Shown here: one piece after another, positions 45,425 through 56,580 of the stretch | Numbering within the stretch: position 1 is the first letter of the stretch | How the letters are laid out: each line of letters begins with the position of its first letter | Origin: Brevibacillus composti | GTDB taxonomy: Bacteria > Bacillota > Bacilli > Brevibacillales > Brevibacillaceae | Reading direction: 5' to 3' | DNA: 64,000 nucleotides | Assembly: GCF_016406105.1 (NCBI RefSeq) | Contig: NZ_CP066308.1 | Location: 2,143,501 to 2,207,500, forward strand | Position numbers and translations under genes: made by a program | The notes under the pieces: generated by a model | Databases searched by the model: none | Told to the model about the DNA's origin: nothing | What the model saw: the letters and a program-made list of their open reading frames with translations, nothing else

Positions 45425-46497
45425 GTATAGAGATCAGAGGAATCAGCAAGACGTACGGCAATTTTACCGCATTGCGAAACGTCGATCTGGACATTCCCAC
45501 TGGAGAGCTCGTCGCTTTGCTCGGTCCGTCCGGATCAGGCAAGACTACGCTCCTGCGGCTGATTGCCGGGCTGGAAGCAGCCGATCAAGGACAGGTGTTT
45601 TTCAATGGCGAAGACAATACGAATCGGGATGTGCGAGAGCGCGGAGTCGGATTTGTCTTCCAGCATTACGCGCTGTTCAGGCATATGAATATTTTTGAAA
45701 ACATCGCATTTGGTTTAAAGGTCCGGCCGCGAAAAGTCAGGCTCAGCAAGGCGGAGATCAAGGAACGAGTCTACTCGCTGCTTCGGCTGGTTCAGCTGGA
45801 TGGACTCGCGCATCGCTACCCTTCGCAGCTCTCGGGAGGGCAGAGGCAGCGAGTCGCATTGGCCAGAGCGCTGGCGGTCGAACCCAAATTCCTGCTGCTG
45901 GATGAGCCGTTTGGCGCCCTGGACGCGAAAGTGCGTCAGGAACTGCGCCGCTGGCTGCGGCGGCTGCATGAAAAGCTGGGACTGACCATCGTCTTCGTCA
46001 CCCATGACCAAGAGGAGGCGCTGGAGCTGGCGGATCGCGTGGTGGTCATGAACGAAGGGCGCGTCGAGCAGGTCGGCTCTCCGCAAGAAGTCTACAATGC
46101 ACCGGCCAATCCTTTTGTCTACAGTTTTCTCGGACGCGTCAACTTCTTCCGCGGGCGGATCGACGACGGCAAGGTAAAGCTGGGCGAGGCCGAATTTAAG
46201 GCGGATTGGGCGGCGCAGGCGGAAAACCTGCCCGCTGTCGGTTACGTCCGTCCACATGACATCGAAGTGAGCCGCGTCCCGCAAAACTCCCAGTCTGTCT
46301 TGTCGGAGCTGTGTTATGTATACGATCTCGGTTCGGTGGTCAGACTGGAGCTGAAGCGTAAGGATACGGGAGAAATATTGGAAGCCGAGCTTAGTCGGCG
46401 CAACTATGACGAACTGTCCCTCAGGCCTGCCGATACGCTCTACGTCACCTTGCAGCATGTGGCCTTTTATATCGATGGCCAACTGATACGGGGATAA
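45421..46497 (+). CDS. cysA: sulfate ABC transporter ATP-binding protein
   Basis: 358 residues. Walker [11 protein letters not shown]-loop FQHYALF, signature [15 protein letters not shown], Walker [12 protein letters not shown] and the switch histidine in [10 protein letters not shown]-terminal TOBE-like domain (about 240-355) may take part in control. It powers CysTW. Last gene of the operon. Confidence 0.94.
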   Translation: MSIEIRGISKTYGNFTALRNVDLDIPTGELVALLGPSGSGKTTLLRLIAGLEAADQGQVFFNGEDNTNRDVRERGVGFVFQHYALFRHMNIFENIAFGLKVRPRKVRLSKAEIKERVYSLLRLVQLDGLAHRYPSQLSGGQRQRVALARALAVEPKFLLLDEPFGALDAKVRQELRRWLRRLHEKLGLTIVFVTHDQEEALELADRVVVMNEGRVEQVGSPQEVYNAPANPFVYSFLGRVNFFRGRIDDGKVKLGEAEFKADWAAQAENLPAVGYVRPHDIEVSRVPQNSQSVLSELCYVYDLGSVVRLELKRKDTGEILEAELSRRNYDELSLRPADTLYVTLQHVAFYIDGQLIRG

Positions 46498-46506
46498 CAG
46501 AGGGCA

Positions 46507-46538
46507 GCCGGTCGCGTATGATGCCGACCGGCTTTTTT
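46507..46538 (+). terminator. terminator of the sulfate operon
   Basis: GCCGGTCG (46507-46514) pairs with CGACCGGC (46525-46532), then TTTTTT. Confidence 0.9.
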
Positions 46539-46570
46539 GCATTCCCCGCTTTTTTGCATTCCTTGCGCGA

Positions 46571-46687
46571 TCACTCGCCGCGCTGCTTGGAGCGGGTCTC
46601 CTCTTTGCTCAGTGTGTTGGAAGCCCTGGTTTGCGAAGGGTTCTCTTTGTTTCCCATTTCATTTTTTACGCCGTTTTTCTTCGACAT
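46571..46687 (-). CDS. 38-residue hydrophilic peptide
   Basis: MSKKNGVKNEMGNKENPSQT begins the peptide, which ends KSKQRGE-like (RSKQRGE). AGGAGAG lies 7 bases before the ATG at 46687. It is rich in Lys, Asn, Glu and Ser with no hydrophobic core, a composition seen in minor small spore proteins. I do not recognise it; it could be spurious. Confidence 0.45.
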   Translation of the reverse strand: MSKKNGVKNEMGNKENPSQTRASNTLSKEETRSKQRGE

Positions 46688-46798
46688 GTCCATCTCTCCT
46701 ATGACTGATCTGTATCCGTCTTCCATAGGGTTCCCGCGCGCGGGCTGTTCTATCAAATTTTGCGAAAAGTCGCCTTATCTGATATGATTAATGATTGA

Positions 46799-48436
<1,638 letters not shown>

Positions 48437-48450
48437 TCGAGCAGGAACAC

Positions 48451-48491
48451 AGAATCCTCTGGTCTGAGCCAAAAACCAGAGGATTCTTTTT
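48451..48491 (+). terminator. terminator of the ABC-F gene
   Basis: AGAATCCTCTGG (48451-48462) pairs with CCAGAGGATTCT (48476-48487), then TTTT. Confidence 0.92.
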
Positions 48492-48588
48492 ATTTGAGTC
48501 CGCCAGAAGTTCTCTACTTTTCGGGGGACAAACCGAATAGAATCTAGGTAAGGCAGTATTTGCTACATAATATAAAGGGGGCAATGGC

Positions 48589-49848
48589 ATGAGCATGCAA
48601 ACGAGGCACCTCGAAATTAATGCGGAACGGCTCAAAACGCGAATCGACACCCTCGCGCAAATCGGGAAAATCGGCGAGACGGGCGTTTGCCGGTTGGCAC
48701 TGTCCAAGGAGGATCGTGCAGGAGTGGATCAGGTCAAGAGCTGGATGGAGGAAGCGGGTCTTGCGGCCAGGATCGACCAATTTGGCAATCTGATCGGGCG
48801 GCTCGAGGGGGAGAATCCGGACGCACCGGTGCTGATGATCGGCTCCCATATCGACTCCCAGCCTTACGGGGGACGATTCGACGGCGCCATCGGCGTGCTA
48901 GGCGGGTTGGAAGCGCTGCAAACCTTCCGTGAAAAAGGACTGCGCGCCAAACAGCCCATCGAGGTCGTGGCCTTTTGCGACGAGGAGGGCAGCCGGTTTC
49001 AGAAGGGTCTCTTCGGCTCGCGCGGGATATTAAATCGGCTCGAGGAGGGGGAGCTGGAGCGGACCGACAAAAACGGCGTCACCCGCAGAGAGGCTTTGCG
49101 CGAATTTGGCTGCGACCCGGATCGCCTGCACGAATCCGTCTACCCGGAGGGGGCGATCGGCGCGTTTTTGGAGCTGCATATCGAACAAGGACCGATCCTG
49201 GATCAGCTCGAGCAGCCAGTGGGCATCGTCAGCGGCATCTCCGGACCGCTGTGGTGGACCGTGGAATTTGTCGGCTTCGCGGGACATGCCGGCTCCGTGC
49301 CCATGACGATGAGGAAGGACGCGCTGGTCGGGGCGGCGCAAGTGATTACGGCGCTGCATGAGATTGCCAAAACGGATCCCGACGCCCCGACGGTCGGCAC
49401 AGTCGGCCATCTGCAGGTGTTTCCCGACTCGCGCAACATCATTCCGGAGCGGGCGCGGTTCACCGTCGATCTCAGAGACATCGACCTAGAGCGGCGCGAC
49501 GAGCGGGAAAAGGCGCTGCGGGCCGCTATCGAAAAGGCGGCCAGGGATAACGGACTGACCTACACGATTACCGAGGACACCAACAGCGAACCGCGTTATT
49601 GCGCGGATTGGATCAAAGGGATCATGCGAGAAGAGAGCAGCGCCCTCGGACTCAATCCTCCCGAACTGATGAGCGGTCCTTTTCACGATGCGCTGGCACT
49701 CTCCTATGTATGCGACTACGGCATGATTTTCGTTCGCTGCAAAGACGGCATCAGCCACAATCCGCAGGAGTTTTCTACGCACGACGATATCGCACTGGGG
49801 ACAGAGCTGCTCTATCGCACGATCGTGAGAATGGGTGCGGACCGGTAG
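48589..49848 (+). CDS. M20 family hydantoinase/carbamoylase-type amidohydrolase
   Basis: 419 residues. Metal ligands H87 (GSHIDS), D98 (FDGAIG), E132/E133 (DEEGSRF), a His in LELHIEQG and one in ISHNPQEF; dimerisation domain at about 215-330. This is the group of N-carbamoyl-L-amino acid hydrolases, allantoate amidohydrolase and beta-ureidopropionase. The substrate cannot be chosen from sequence, and no purine or hydantoin genes are adjacent. Confidence 0.9.
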   Translation: MSMQTRHLEINAERLKTRIDTLAQIGKIGETGVCRLALSKEDRAGVDQVKSWMEEAGLAARIDQFGNLIGRLEGENPDAPVLMIGSHIDSQPYGGRFDGAIGVLGGLEALQTFREKGLRAKQPIEVVAFCDEEGSRFQKGLFGSRGILNRLEEGELERTDKNGVTRREALREFGCDPDRLHESVYPEGAIGAFLELHIEQGPILDQLEQPVGIVSGISGPLWWTVEFVGFAGHAGSVPMTMRKDALVGAAQVITALHEIAKTDPDAPTVGTVGHLQVFPDSRNIIPERARFTVDLRDIDLERRDEREKALRAAIEKAARDNGLTYTITEDTNSEPRYCADWIKGIMREESSALGLNPPELMSGPFHDALALSYVCDYGMIFVRCKDGISHNPQEFSTHDDIALGTELLYRTIVRMGADR

Positions 49849-49965
49849 CGGCGGTTGCTGCCAATGCGGGTACGCGGGTTCGAGCTAGTCCAAGTCTGAG
49901 TGTGACCGATGCGTATGTAAAAATACCTGCCTTCGAGCAAGCTAGCCAGTGGCAGATACATGATC

Positions 49966-49997
49966 GTCTTTCCCGGTGGTGAGGGAAAGACTTTTTT
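49966..49997 (+). terminator. terminator before the nitrilase gene
   Basis: GTCTTTCCC (49966-49974) pairs with GGGAAAGAC (49983-49991), then TTTTTT. Confidence 0.9.
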
Positions 49998-50109
49998 GTT
50001 GGGCTCCGATACAATTTACACCAAATTGAAGCAAGACTTCGCCCCCGTTTTTTGTTATTATTTATTTTATATCTGCAAGTGCAGTAACCAGGTTCCTAGG
50101 AGGTTGCCC

Positions 50110-50967
50110 ATGAAAATGCGCGTATCCGCCGTGCAGTACCATCTGCACACGATTCATAGCTTTGAGGAATTTGCCCATCAAGTCGAGCATTACGTCAAAA
50201 CGGCAGAAGAGTACGAAACCGAGTACCTGCTGTTCCCAGAGCTGTTTACGACTCAGCTCATGTCGATTGGCGATGAAAAGGGACAGGCTCTCTCGATCGG
50301 CGATCTCCCGTCTTTTACCGACGCTTATCTCGACCTGTTCACGACGCTGGCGAAACGCCATCGGATGCATATCATCGGCGGGACGCACATCATCGAAGAA
50401 GAGGGACGGCTGTACAACACCGCCTTTCTGTTCTATCCGGACGGCCGGGTCGGCAGACAGAAGAAGGTCCATATTACGCCATGGGAAATCAAGGGCTGGA
50501 ATATGGGCGCGGGCAATGAGCTGCAGATTTTTGAGACGGACAAAGGGAAAATCGCGATGATCATCTGCTATGACATCGAGTTTCCGGAGCTGGTGCGCAT
50601 GGCCAAAGCTCGCGGCGCCGATGTGATTTTCTGTCCATCCTGCACGGATGACCGCCACGCCTTCCATCGGGTGCGCTATACCAGCCACGCCCGGACGATT
50701 GAAAATCAGGTATACGTCGTCCTGACCGGTACTGTAGGCTCGCTTCCGACCGTCGACTTTATGCGGGCCAATACCGCACAGGCAGCCGTCCTGACGCCCA
50801 ATGACATTCCCTTCCCGCCGCGCGGGGTGCTGGTCGAAGGGGAAATGAACAACGACATGATCGTCACCGCCGATCTCGATCTTCAATTGCTATACGACGT
50901 GAGAGAAAAGGGCTCCGTCACGACCTGGCGCGACCGTCGGATCGACTTGTATCCCGACTGGAAATAA
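50110..50967 (+). CDS. carbon-nitrogen hydrolase (nitrilase superfamily)
   Basis: 285 residues from ATG at 50110, after CTAGGAGG; a longer frame from 49960 crosses the terminator. Catalytic Glu-Lys-Cys: E44 (FPELF), K118/K119 (RQKKVHITPWE) and C153 (IICYDIEFPE). It cleaves an amide of unknown identity. With the GNAT directly after it, it matches the two halves of a fused GNAT/nitrilase protein common in other bacteria. Confidence 0.9.
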   Translation: MKMRVSAVQYHLHTIHSFEEFAHQVEHYVKTAEEYETEYLLFPELFTTQLMSIGDEKGQALSIGDLPSFTDAYLDLFTTLAKRHRMHIIGGTHIIEEEGRLYNTAFLFYPDGRVGRQKKVHITPWEIKGWNMGAGNELQIFETDKGKIAMIICYDIEFPELVRMAKARGADVIFCPSCTDDRHAFHRVRYTSHARTIENQVYVVLTGTVGSLPTVDFMRANTAQAAVLTPNDIPFPPRGVLVEGEMNNDMIVTADLDLQLLYDVREKGSVTTWRDRRIDLYPDWK

Positions 50968-50984
50968 TCGAGGGGGTGCAGCCA

Positions 50985-51662
50985 TTGTATCGCAAGGAAT
51001 TATTCGTGTTTCACGGAGACAAGCCTGCCAGGGCTGTGATCCGCAATTACACGCGGGAGGATTTCCCCGAGCTGATCCGCATCCAGCAGGAAAGCTTCCC
51101 GCCGCCCTTTCCATCCGAGCTGTGGTGGAACGAGGAGCAGCTGACCAACCATGTGACGCTGTTTCCCGAAGGCGCGATCTGCATCGAGGTCGAAGGGGTG
51201 CTGGCCGGCTCCATGACCGGTCTGCTGGTCGATTTCGACCCCGCCCATCCCGACCACAAGTGGGAAGAGGTCACCGATTCGGGGTATATCCGCAATCATG
51301 ACCCGAACGGGAACACACTCTACGTCGTGGATATCTGCATCCGTCCAGCCTATCGCAAATGGCGCCTGGGGATAAGCATGATGCAGGCGATGTACGAGTT
51401 GGTCGTACATAAGGGGCTGGAGCGTCTGCTCGGCGGCGGCAGGATGCCGGGCTACGGCCAGTATGCGGCGGAGCTGTCAGCCGAAGCCTATCTGGAAAAG
51501 GTCGTCTCAGGCGAGCTGAAAGATCCAGTCATCAGCTTTTTGATGCGGGCGGGACGCACTCCTGTAAAAGTGGTCCAAGACTACCTGGAGGACGAAGAAT
51601 CACGCAATTACGCCGCTTTGATGGAATGGAAAAACCCTTTTCGATCCCACCCTGGATCGTAA
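50985..51662 (+). CDS. GNAT family acetyltransferase, partner of the nitrilase
   Basis: 225 residues from TTG at 50985, with GAGGGGGTG 7 bases upstream; a GTG at 50976 is inside that site. GNAT fold: AVIRNYTREDFPELIRIQQ, LYVVDICIRPAYRKWRLGISMM (acyl-CoA loop RPAYRKWRLG). In fused homologues this domain precedes the hydrolase; here it is separate and downstream, 17 bases away. Confidence 0.85.
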   Translation: MYRKELFVFHGDKPARAVIRNYTREDFPELIRIQQESFPPPFPSELWWNEEQLTNHVTLFPEGAICIEVEGVLAGSMTGLLVDFDPAHPDHKWEEVTDSGYIRNHDPNGNTLYVVDICIRPAYRKWRLGISMMQAMYELVVHKGLERLLGGGRMPGYGQYAAELSAEAYLEKVVSGELKDPVISFLMRAGRTPVKVVQDYLEDEESRNYAALMEWKNPFRSHPGS

Positions 51663-51696
51663 GGAAACGACATAACCAAGAGAGTTGGAGGAAGCC

Positions 51697-52371
51697 ATGA
51701 TGCAATACGTACGCATTCAAAATATTCAAGACCCGTTGTTTGTGCAGATGCACCAGCTGATGCAGGAAGTGTTTCCGCCGGAGGAAGTCCTCGACTTTGA
51801 CCTGTGGAAAGAACCGCTGGAGGATCCGGGCATCCGCGTATTTGTCGCCGTTCACGAGGGAAAAGTCGTAGGTGCGACCGAATATCGCTATTATCCAGAC
51901 ATGAATGTAGCCATGACCGATTTCACGATTATCGGACGGGAAGGCATGGGCATCGGCCGCTTCCTCGCCCGCGAGCGGCAAAAAGATTTGCTCCGCCTGG
52001 CAGAACAAAACGGCAAGGTGCTCTACGGAATGTTTGCCGAGATCTACGATCCGTACAAAGCCCAAGACCATGCCTTCGGCGGCATCAAGCCGATGGATCC
52101 GTTTGTCCGCAGAGAAGTGCTTTCCCACCTGGGCTACAAACGCATTGATTTTCCGTACGTGCATCCGTCCTGGCAAAATGACGGAGAAGCCGTTTCCGGG
52201 CTCGACCTGTGCTTCATGCCGACCGACGAAGACCAGGATCAGCTGGAATCTTCGCTGGTCAAGACTTTCCTGACGCGCTACTACGCCGTTCTGCCGCAAA
52301 AGCCCCAGACGTGGCTGGACATGGTCGATGGATTGGCCAAACAAGACAAACTGGCGCTTTTACCCATCTAA
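51697..52371 (+). CDS. GNAT-like protein
   Basis: 224 residues from ATG at 51697, after GGAGGAAG; a TTG at 51685 is part of that site. VFVAVHEGKVVGATEYRYYP, AMTDFTIIGREGMGIGRFLARERQ (acyl-CoA loop REGMGIGRF) and a long C-terminal part. It is 34 bases from the preceding GNAT and likely co-transcribed. Acceptor unknown. Confidence 0.75.
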   Translation: MMQYVRIQNIQDPLFVQMHQLMQEVFPPEEVLDFDLWKEPLEDPGIRVFVAVHEGKVVGATEYRYYPDMNVAMTDFTIIGREGMGIGRFLARERQKDLLRLAEQNGKVLYGMFAEIYDPYKAQDHAFGGIKPMDPFVRREVLSHLGYKRIDFPYVHPSWQNDGEAVSGLDLCFMPTDEDQDQLESSLVKTFLTRYYAVLPQKPQTWLDMVDGLAKQDKLALLPI

Positions 52372-52699
52372 CATCTATAGCGGCATCGCGCAAAAAAGCC
52401 AGGCTGTCTCTTCTGTGATACAAGCAGAGCCGCAGTCTGGCTTTTCGAATGCACAGGGAAATACGGCAACCATGTAGCCGGCCGGTGGTACAATAGAAAC
52501 ACCGGCCGCTGCGCCTGTCATCCCGCGATCAGCGTGGTGCCGGGTGTCCTCTTTATACCGTTCCCGGCGAGAAGGATTCCGCGCGAACCGGCACGAAGAA
52601 GTCTGAGTAAGCTGGCACGAACATTCAATGAAGGCAGCAGGATAAAGATGAGTCTGGCGAGCGATCGGACCGGAGAAAATAGCAGTGGAGGCGATCAAG
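52372..52699 (+). other. intergenic region with terminator and possible msrAB promoter
   Basis: A long hairpin, AAAAGCCAG (52394-52402) with CTGGCTTTT (52437-52445), ends the upstream operon. An extended -10 like TGGTACAAT follows near 52485-52493; no good -35 is seen. Nothing else is supported. Confidence 0.5.
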
Positions 52700-53656
52700 A
52701 TGCTAGAGAAGGCAACGTTTGCAGGTGGGTGCTTTTGGTGCATGGTCAAACCATTTGATGAGCTGCCCGGCATCCACGGCGTTGTGTCAGGGTATACCGG
52801 CGGATTTACCGAGAATCCCACGTACGAGGAAGTCTGCACCGATCAGACAGGGCATCGGGAGGCCGTACAAATTACCTTTGACCCTGACATTTTCCCCTAT
52901 GAGAAGCTGCTTCACATCTTCTGGATGAACATCGATCCGACAGATGCAGGCGGACAGTTCCACGACCGCGGCGAGCATTACAAGACCGCGATTTACTACC
53001 ATAACGAACGGCAGAAGGAACTGGCGGAGAAATCAAAACAGGAGCTGGAGGCAAGCGGCCGTTTTTCCGCACCGATCGTGACGGATATTTTGCCCGCGAA
53101 GCCGTTTTATCCGGCGGAGGAAGGGCATCAGGCCTACTACAAGAAGAACCCGTTCCACTACAACCGCTACTATGCCGGTTCCGGCCGCAAACAGTTCACC
53201 GAAGAACATTGGCGCGCACAAAAAGACCCGGCAGAACTGAAGAAGAGACTGACGCCGATCCAATATGAGGTGACGCAAAACAACGGAACGGAGCGTCCCT
53301 TCACAGGCGAATACTACAACAATACGAGAGACGGCATCTATGTCGACATTGTTTCCGGCGAGCCGCTTTTCAGTTCCCGGGATCAATACGATGCGGGCTG
53401 CGGCTGGCCCAGCTTCACTAAGCCCTTGCACAAGCACCATATCAACGAGCTTTTGGATACGTCGCACGGGATGATTCGGACGGAGGTCCGCAGCAAATAC
53501 GGCGACTCCCATCTCGGCCATGTGTTCCCTGATGGACCCGGACCAAACGGCTTGCGCTACTGCATCAATTCAGCCGCCTTGCGATTTATTCCCAAGGAGG
53601 AGCTGGAAGCAGAGGGGTACGGGGAGTATCTCAGTCTGTTTGAGCAGGACCAATAA
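52700..53656 (+). CDS. msrAB: bifunctional peptide methionine sulfoxide reductase MsrA/MsrB
   Basis: 318 residues from ATG at 52700, 8 bases after GGAGG. The MsrA half (about 1-160) has catalytic C11 in GGCFWC and repairs methionine-S-sulfoxide. The MsrB half (about 175-318) has [10 protein letters not shown] and catalytic C288 in [11 protein letters not shown] for the R form. The CxxC zinc pairs of many MsrB proteins are absent. The fusion covers both stereoisomers in one cytosolic protein. Confidence 0.95.
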   Translation: MLEKATFAGGCFWCMVKPFDELPGIHGVVSGYTGGFTENPTYEEVCTDQTGHREAVQITFDPDIFPYEKLLHIFWMNIDPTDAGGQFHDRGEHYKTAIYYHNERQKELAEKSKQELEASGRFSAPIVTDILPAKPFYPAEEGHQAYYKKNPFHYNRYYAGSGRKQFTEEHWRAQKDPAELKKRLTPIQYEVTQNNGTERPFTGEYYNNTRDGIYVDIVSGEPLFSSRDQYDAGCGWPSFTKPLHKHHINELLDTSHGMIRTEVRSKYGDSHLGHVFPDGPGPNGLRYCINSAALRFIPKEELEAEGYGEYLSLFEQDQ

Positions 53657-53765
53657 TTACTCGCATTCCCGTCATGTCGGGCCGATTCCGTAATAGCTGC
53701 GCTGCCTGCGGCGGGAGTGCTTTTCCAACCCGGAGAGGGATAAGCAGGAAAAGGGGGCAGGGCAA

Positions 53766-54011
53766 GTGAAGACGCAAATGTGGACCTCCAGCATCCTCTG
53801 CCTGGCCGTATTGCTCCATCTGCTGGTGATGAGCGGCTGGGCAGAAGCGGCGCTGACGCAGCCGTTGCAGCTCGCGACACTGACGCTCATGCTGACGGCG
53901 GTACTACTCTTGCGCAAAAAGAAGCGCAAGCGAAAAAAAGCAGCCAGGAAGCCTCCGGCCACTGTCCATAAAATGCTGGAAAAGGCTGAGGGAGGGGAGA
54001 CCATCCAGTGA
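53766..54011 (+). CDS. small two-helix membrane protein preceding the sigma-54 activator
   Basis: 81 residues, GTG start. Helix 1 about 7-28 ([18 protein letters not shown]), helix 2 about 31-49 ([19 protein letters not shown]), then a dense basic run ([13 protein letters not shown]). Both ends probably face the cytosol. Its stop overlaps the next start (GTGA). It may tether or signal to the activator, or be a transport-linked sensor. Not recognised. Confidence 0.6.
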   Translation: MKTQMWTSSILCLAVLLHLLVMSGWAEAALTQPLQLATLTLMLTAVLLLRKKKRKRKKAARKPPATVHKMLEKAEGGETIQ

Positions 54012-55339
54012 GAGACTATACCCTCATTCAGGCGATACTGGATGCCTCCCATGACGGCATCATCGCGGTGGATCGGGACTCGACGGTGATCTGGGTGAAT
54101 AAAAACGCTCTGGAGATTCTCGGCCTCCCTCCCCATGTGGTCGGAGAAAAAATTACCCGCTACATTCCCCAATCCGACTTGCTGCGCATTCTGGCCACGG
54201 GCAAGCGGGAGATCGGGGACATCGCGACCGTCTTGAACCGCCAAATTATCATAAACCGCCTGCCGATCGTCATCGACGGGCAGACGGTGGGTGCCGTCAG
54301 TACATTCAAGGAATTTACCGATATTCAAAAAATGGAACTGCGGATTCGCAAGCAGAGCATGGAAAGCGGCCTCGAGGCCAAATACAGGCTGGAGGATATC
54401 GTCGGCCATTCCGACGTCATCCGGGAGGCAAAAGAGCTGGCGGAAACCTTTGGCCGCACAGAGGCCACCGTCCTGATTCTGGGAGAAACGGGGACGGGAA
54501 AGGAGCTGTTTGCGCAGGGCATGCACCTGTGCAGCCAGCGTGCAGCAGGTCCCTTCGTCGCCGTCAACTGTGCCGCTTTGCCGGGAAATTTGCTGGAGAG
54601 CGAACTCTTCGGTTACGAGGATGGCGCCTTTACCGGAGCGCGCAAGGGAGGAAAGCCCGGCTTGTTTGAACTGGCGCATGGCGGCACGCTCTTTTTGGAT
54701 GAGATCGGCGAGATGTCTCTGCCCATCCAAGCGCTGCTGCTTCGGGTGCTGCAGGAGAAAAAGGTGAGACGGATAGGCGGAGAGCGCGTCATTCCGGTGG
54801 ATGTGCGCATCATTGCGGCCACCAACCGCGATGTGGAAGAACGAATCCGGATGAGCCAATTCCGTTCGGATCTTTATTACCGGCTGAATGTTCTGACTTT
54901 GGAGCTCCCGCCGCTGAGGCAAAGACTGGAGGACATCCCCGCCCTCACCTGGGCGATCATCCGCGAAATCGCCGAGAGGGGCGACAAGACGATCGAGAGC
55001 GTGAGCGAATCCCTTTTTAAGCTGTTCACCCAGCATGATTGGCCGGGCAACGTGCGGGAGCTGCGCAATGTCGTGGAACGGATGGTGCTGCTGAGCAAAA
55101 CGGCGAGGCTGGAGCGGCGGGATGCCGCCTTTTTTGAAAAGAAACTGCAGAAACGCCGCCAGACGGACGGGGCTGCTGCTGTGGCGGGGACGATTCCTGC
55201 CGCCGAGGATGAGGCGGAGATGATCCTGCGCGTTTTGCAACAGACGAGAGGGAATCGACAGGAGGCGGCGAAGCTGCTCGGCGTCGACCGGACGACGCTA
55301 TGGCGGAAGCTGAAAAAATACGGGCATGGCTCGACATGA
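54008..55339 (+). CDS. sigma-54-dependent activator with PAS domain
   Basis: 443 residues. PAS domain at about 5-115 ([22 protein letters not shown]), AAA+ domain at about 130-365 with Walker A GETGTGKE, the sigma-54-contacting [14 protein letters not shown] and [11 protein letters not shown], and a Fis-type HTH at the end ([20 protein letters not shown]). No receiver domain, so the PAS or the overlapping membrane protein probably senses the inducer. A sigma-54 promoter lies 104 bases after its stop, making the 55501 operon the obvious target. Confidence 0.94.
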   Translation: MRDYTLIQAILDASHDGIIAVDRDSTVIWVNKNALEILGLPPHVVGEKITRYIPQSDLLRILATGKREIGDIATVLNRQIIINRLPIVIDGQTVGAVSTFKEFTDIQKMELRIRKQSMESGLEAKYRLEDIVGHSDVIREAKELAETFGRTEATVLILGETGTGKELFAQGMHLCSQRAAGPFVAVNCAALPGNLLESELFGYEDGAFTGARKGGKPGLFELAHGGTLFLDEIGEMSLPIQALLLRVLQEKKVRRIGGERVIPVDVRIIAATNRDVEERIRMSQFRSDLYYRLNVLTLELPPLRQRLEDIPALTWAIIREIAERGDKTIESVSESLFKLFTQHDWPGNVRELRNVVERMVLLSKTARLERRDAAFFEKKLQKRRQTDGAAAVAGTIPAAEDEAEMILRVLQQTRGNRQEAAKLLGVDRTTLWRKLKKYGHGST

Positions 55340-55342
55340 TGA

Positions 55343-55382
55343 TGTTGCAAATGCAACAACAAATGCAACGGTGTGCAACACC
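55343..55382 (+). promoter_or_regulatory. upstream activator sites for the sigma-54 promoter
   Basis: A perfect palindrome TGTTGCA-AA-TGCAACA (55343-55358), a further ATGCAAC copy (55363-55369), and the palindrome GGTGT-GCA-ACACC (55370-55382) stand 60-100 bases before the -24 box. This is the usual place for an activator of this type. Confidence 0.7.
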
Positions 55383-55442
55383 AGTGCGCTCGTGAAAAAA
55401 GAGCAAAGCCCGCAAATAACTGAATATTGAAAACATATCATT

Positions 55443-55458
55443 TGGCACAGCTTTTGCA
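55443..55458 (+). promoter_or_regulatory. sigma-54 (-24/-12) promoter
   Basis: TGGCAC (55443-55448), 5 bases, TTGCA (55454-55458): matches the sigma-54 consensus at every conserved position. Start of transcription is expected near 55470, about 30 bases before the first gene. Confidence 0.92.
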
Positions 55459-55500
55459 ATAAGCATAGAGTAGAAAACTTATTGCAAAGGAGTCGCTTGG

Positions 55501-56577
55501 ATGAAATATTTCTCGGCTGCGGTTATACCCGGGGACGGCATTGGCCCGGAGGTGATGGAGGTCGGGATGTCGCTGCTCCAGGCCATCGGAGACATTCATG
55601 GCGGTCTGTCGTTTGAGGCGGAGTCGTTTCCGTGGAACTGCCGTTATTATCTGCAGCACGGGCGGATGATGCCAGAGGATGGACTGGAGCGGCTGCGGCC
55701 GTTTGACGTGATTCTGCTCGGGGCCATCGGCGCGCCGGGCGTGCCCGACCACATCTCCGTCTGGGAGCTGATCCTCCCGATCAGAAGAAGCTTTCAGCAG
55801 TACGTCAACCTGCGCCCGATCAAGCTCCTGCGGGGCCTGGAGAGCCCGCTGCGCGGCAAAGGGCATGAGCATCTGGATTTCGTCGTGGTCCGGGAAAATA
55901 CAGAGGGTGAATACTCCAATATGGGTGGAAGGCTTCACGTCGGCACCCCTTATGAGATGGCGATGCAAAACAATGTTTTCACCCGATACGGCACCGAGCG
56001 GATTATCCGCTATGCCTTTGAATTGGCCCAAGCTACAGGCAAAACGAGGCTGACCGCCGCCACCAAATCAAATGGCATCAACCACTCCATGCCATTTTGG
56101 GATGAGATCGTCAAAGAAATCAGCCTCCATTATCCGAATATTCAAACCAGTCTAATCCACATCGACGCGCTTGCCGCTTTTTTTGTCAGCAGGCCCGAAG
56201 CGTTTGATGTGGTCGTCGCAAGCAACCTGTTCGGCGATATCTTAACCGATCTCGGTGCGGCGGTGGTGGGGGGGCTCGGTCTGGCTCCGTCGGGCAACAT
56301 CAATCCGGAGAAAACGTATCCCTCCATGTTCGAGCCGATTCACGGCTCTGCTCCCGACATCGCGGGACGGGGCATCGCCAATCCGATCGCCACCATCTGG
56401 AGCATCAGCATGATGCTGGATCACCTGGGGGAGAGAGAACTGGGCAGGCTGGTGCTGGACTGTATTGAGGAGGTACTGGTAGAGGGAAAAGTACGTACGC
56501 CTGATATCGGCGGCAAGGCGACGACACAGGAAATGGGGAAAGCCATCTTGGCGCAGCTCTATCGAAGAGGAGGATGA
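55501..56577 (+). CDS. tartrate/D-malate-type decarboxylating dehydrogenase
   Basis: 358 residues of the isocitrate/isopropylmalate dehydrogenase fold. PGDGIGPEV, VVRENTEGEYSNMGGR, the Lys-containing AATKSNGINHSMPFWDE, the Asp segment FGDILTDLGAAV and EPIHGSAPDIAGRGIANP. The tartrate/D-malate subgroup is indicated by NTEGEYSNMGGR. It oxidises and decarboxylates an (R)-2-hydroxy acid with a neighbouring carboxylate, using NAD and a divalent metal. In this operon (R)-3,3-dimethylmalate is my preferred substrate; D-malate or tartrate are alternatives. AAAGGAG precedes the ATG. Confidence 0.88.
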   Translation: MKYFSAAVIPGDGIGPEVMEVGMSLLQAIGDIHGGLSFEAESFPWNCRYYLQHGRMMPEDGLERLRPFDVILLGAIGAPGVPDHISVWELILPIRRSFQQYVNLRPIKLLRGLESPLRGKGHEHLDFVVVRENTEGEYSNMGGRLHVGTPYEMAMQNNVFTRYGTERIIRYAFELAQATGKTRLTAATKSNGINHSMPFWDEIVKEISLHYPNIQTSLIHIDALAAFFVSRPEAFDVVVASNLFGDILTDLGAAVVGGLGLAPSGNINPEKTYPSMFEPIHGSAPDIAGRGIANPIATIWSISMMLDHLGERELGRLVLDCIEEVLVEGKVRTPDIGGKATTQEMGKAILAQLYRRGG

Positions 56578-56580
56578 CAG

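Noticed and set aside
55501-56577. leuB (3-isopropylmalate dehydrogenase) or icd
   Set aside because: The NTEGEYSNMGGR region and context fit the tartrate/D-malate subgroup, and it is far from leuCD under a sigma-54 promoter.
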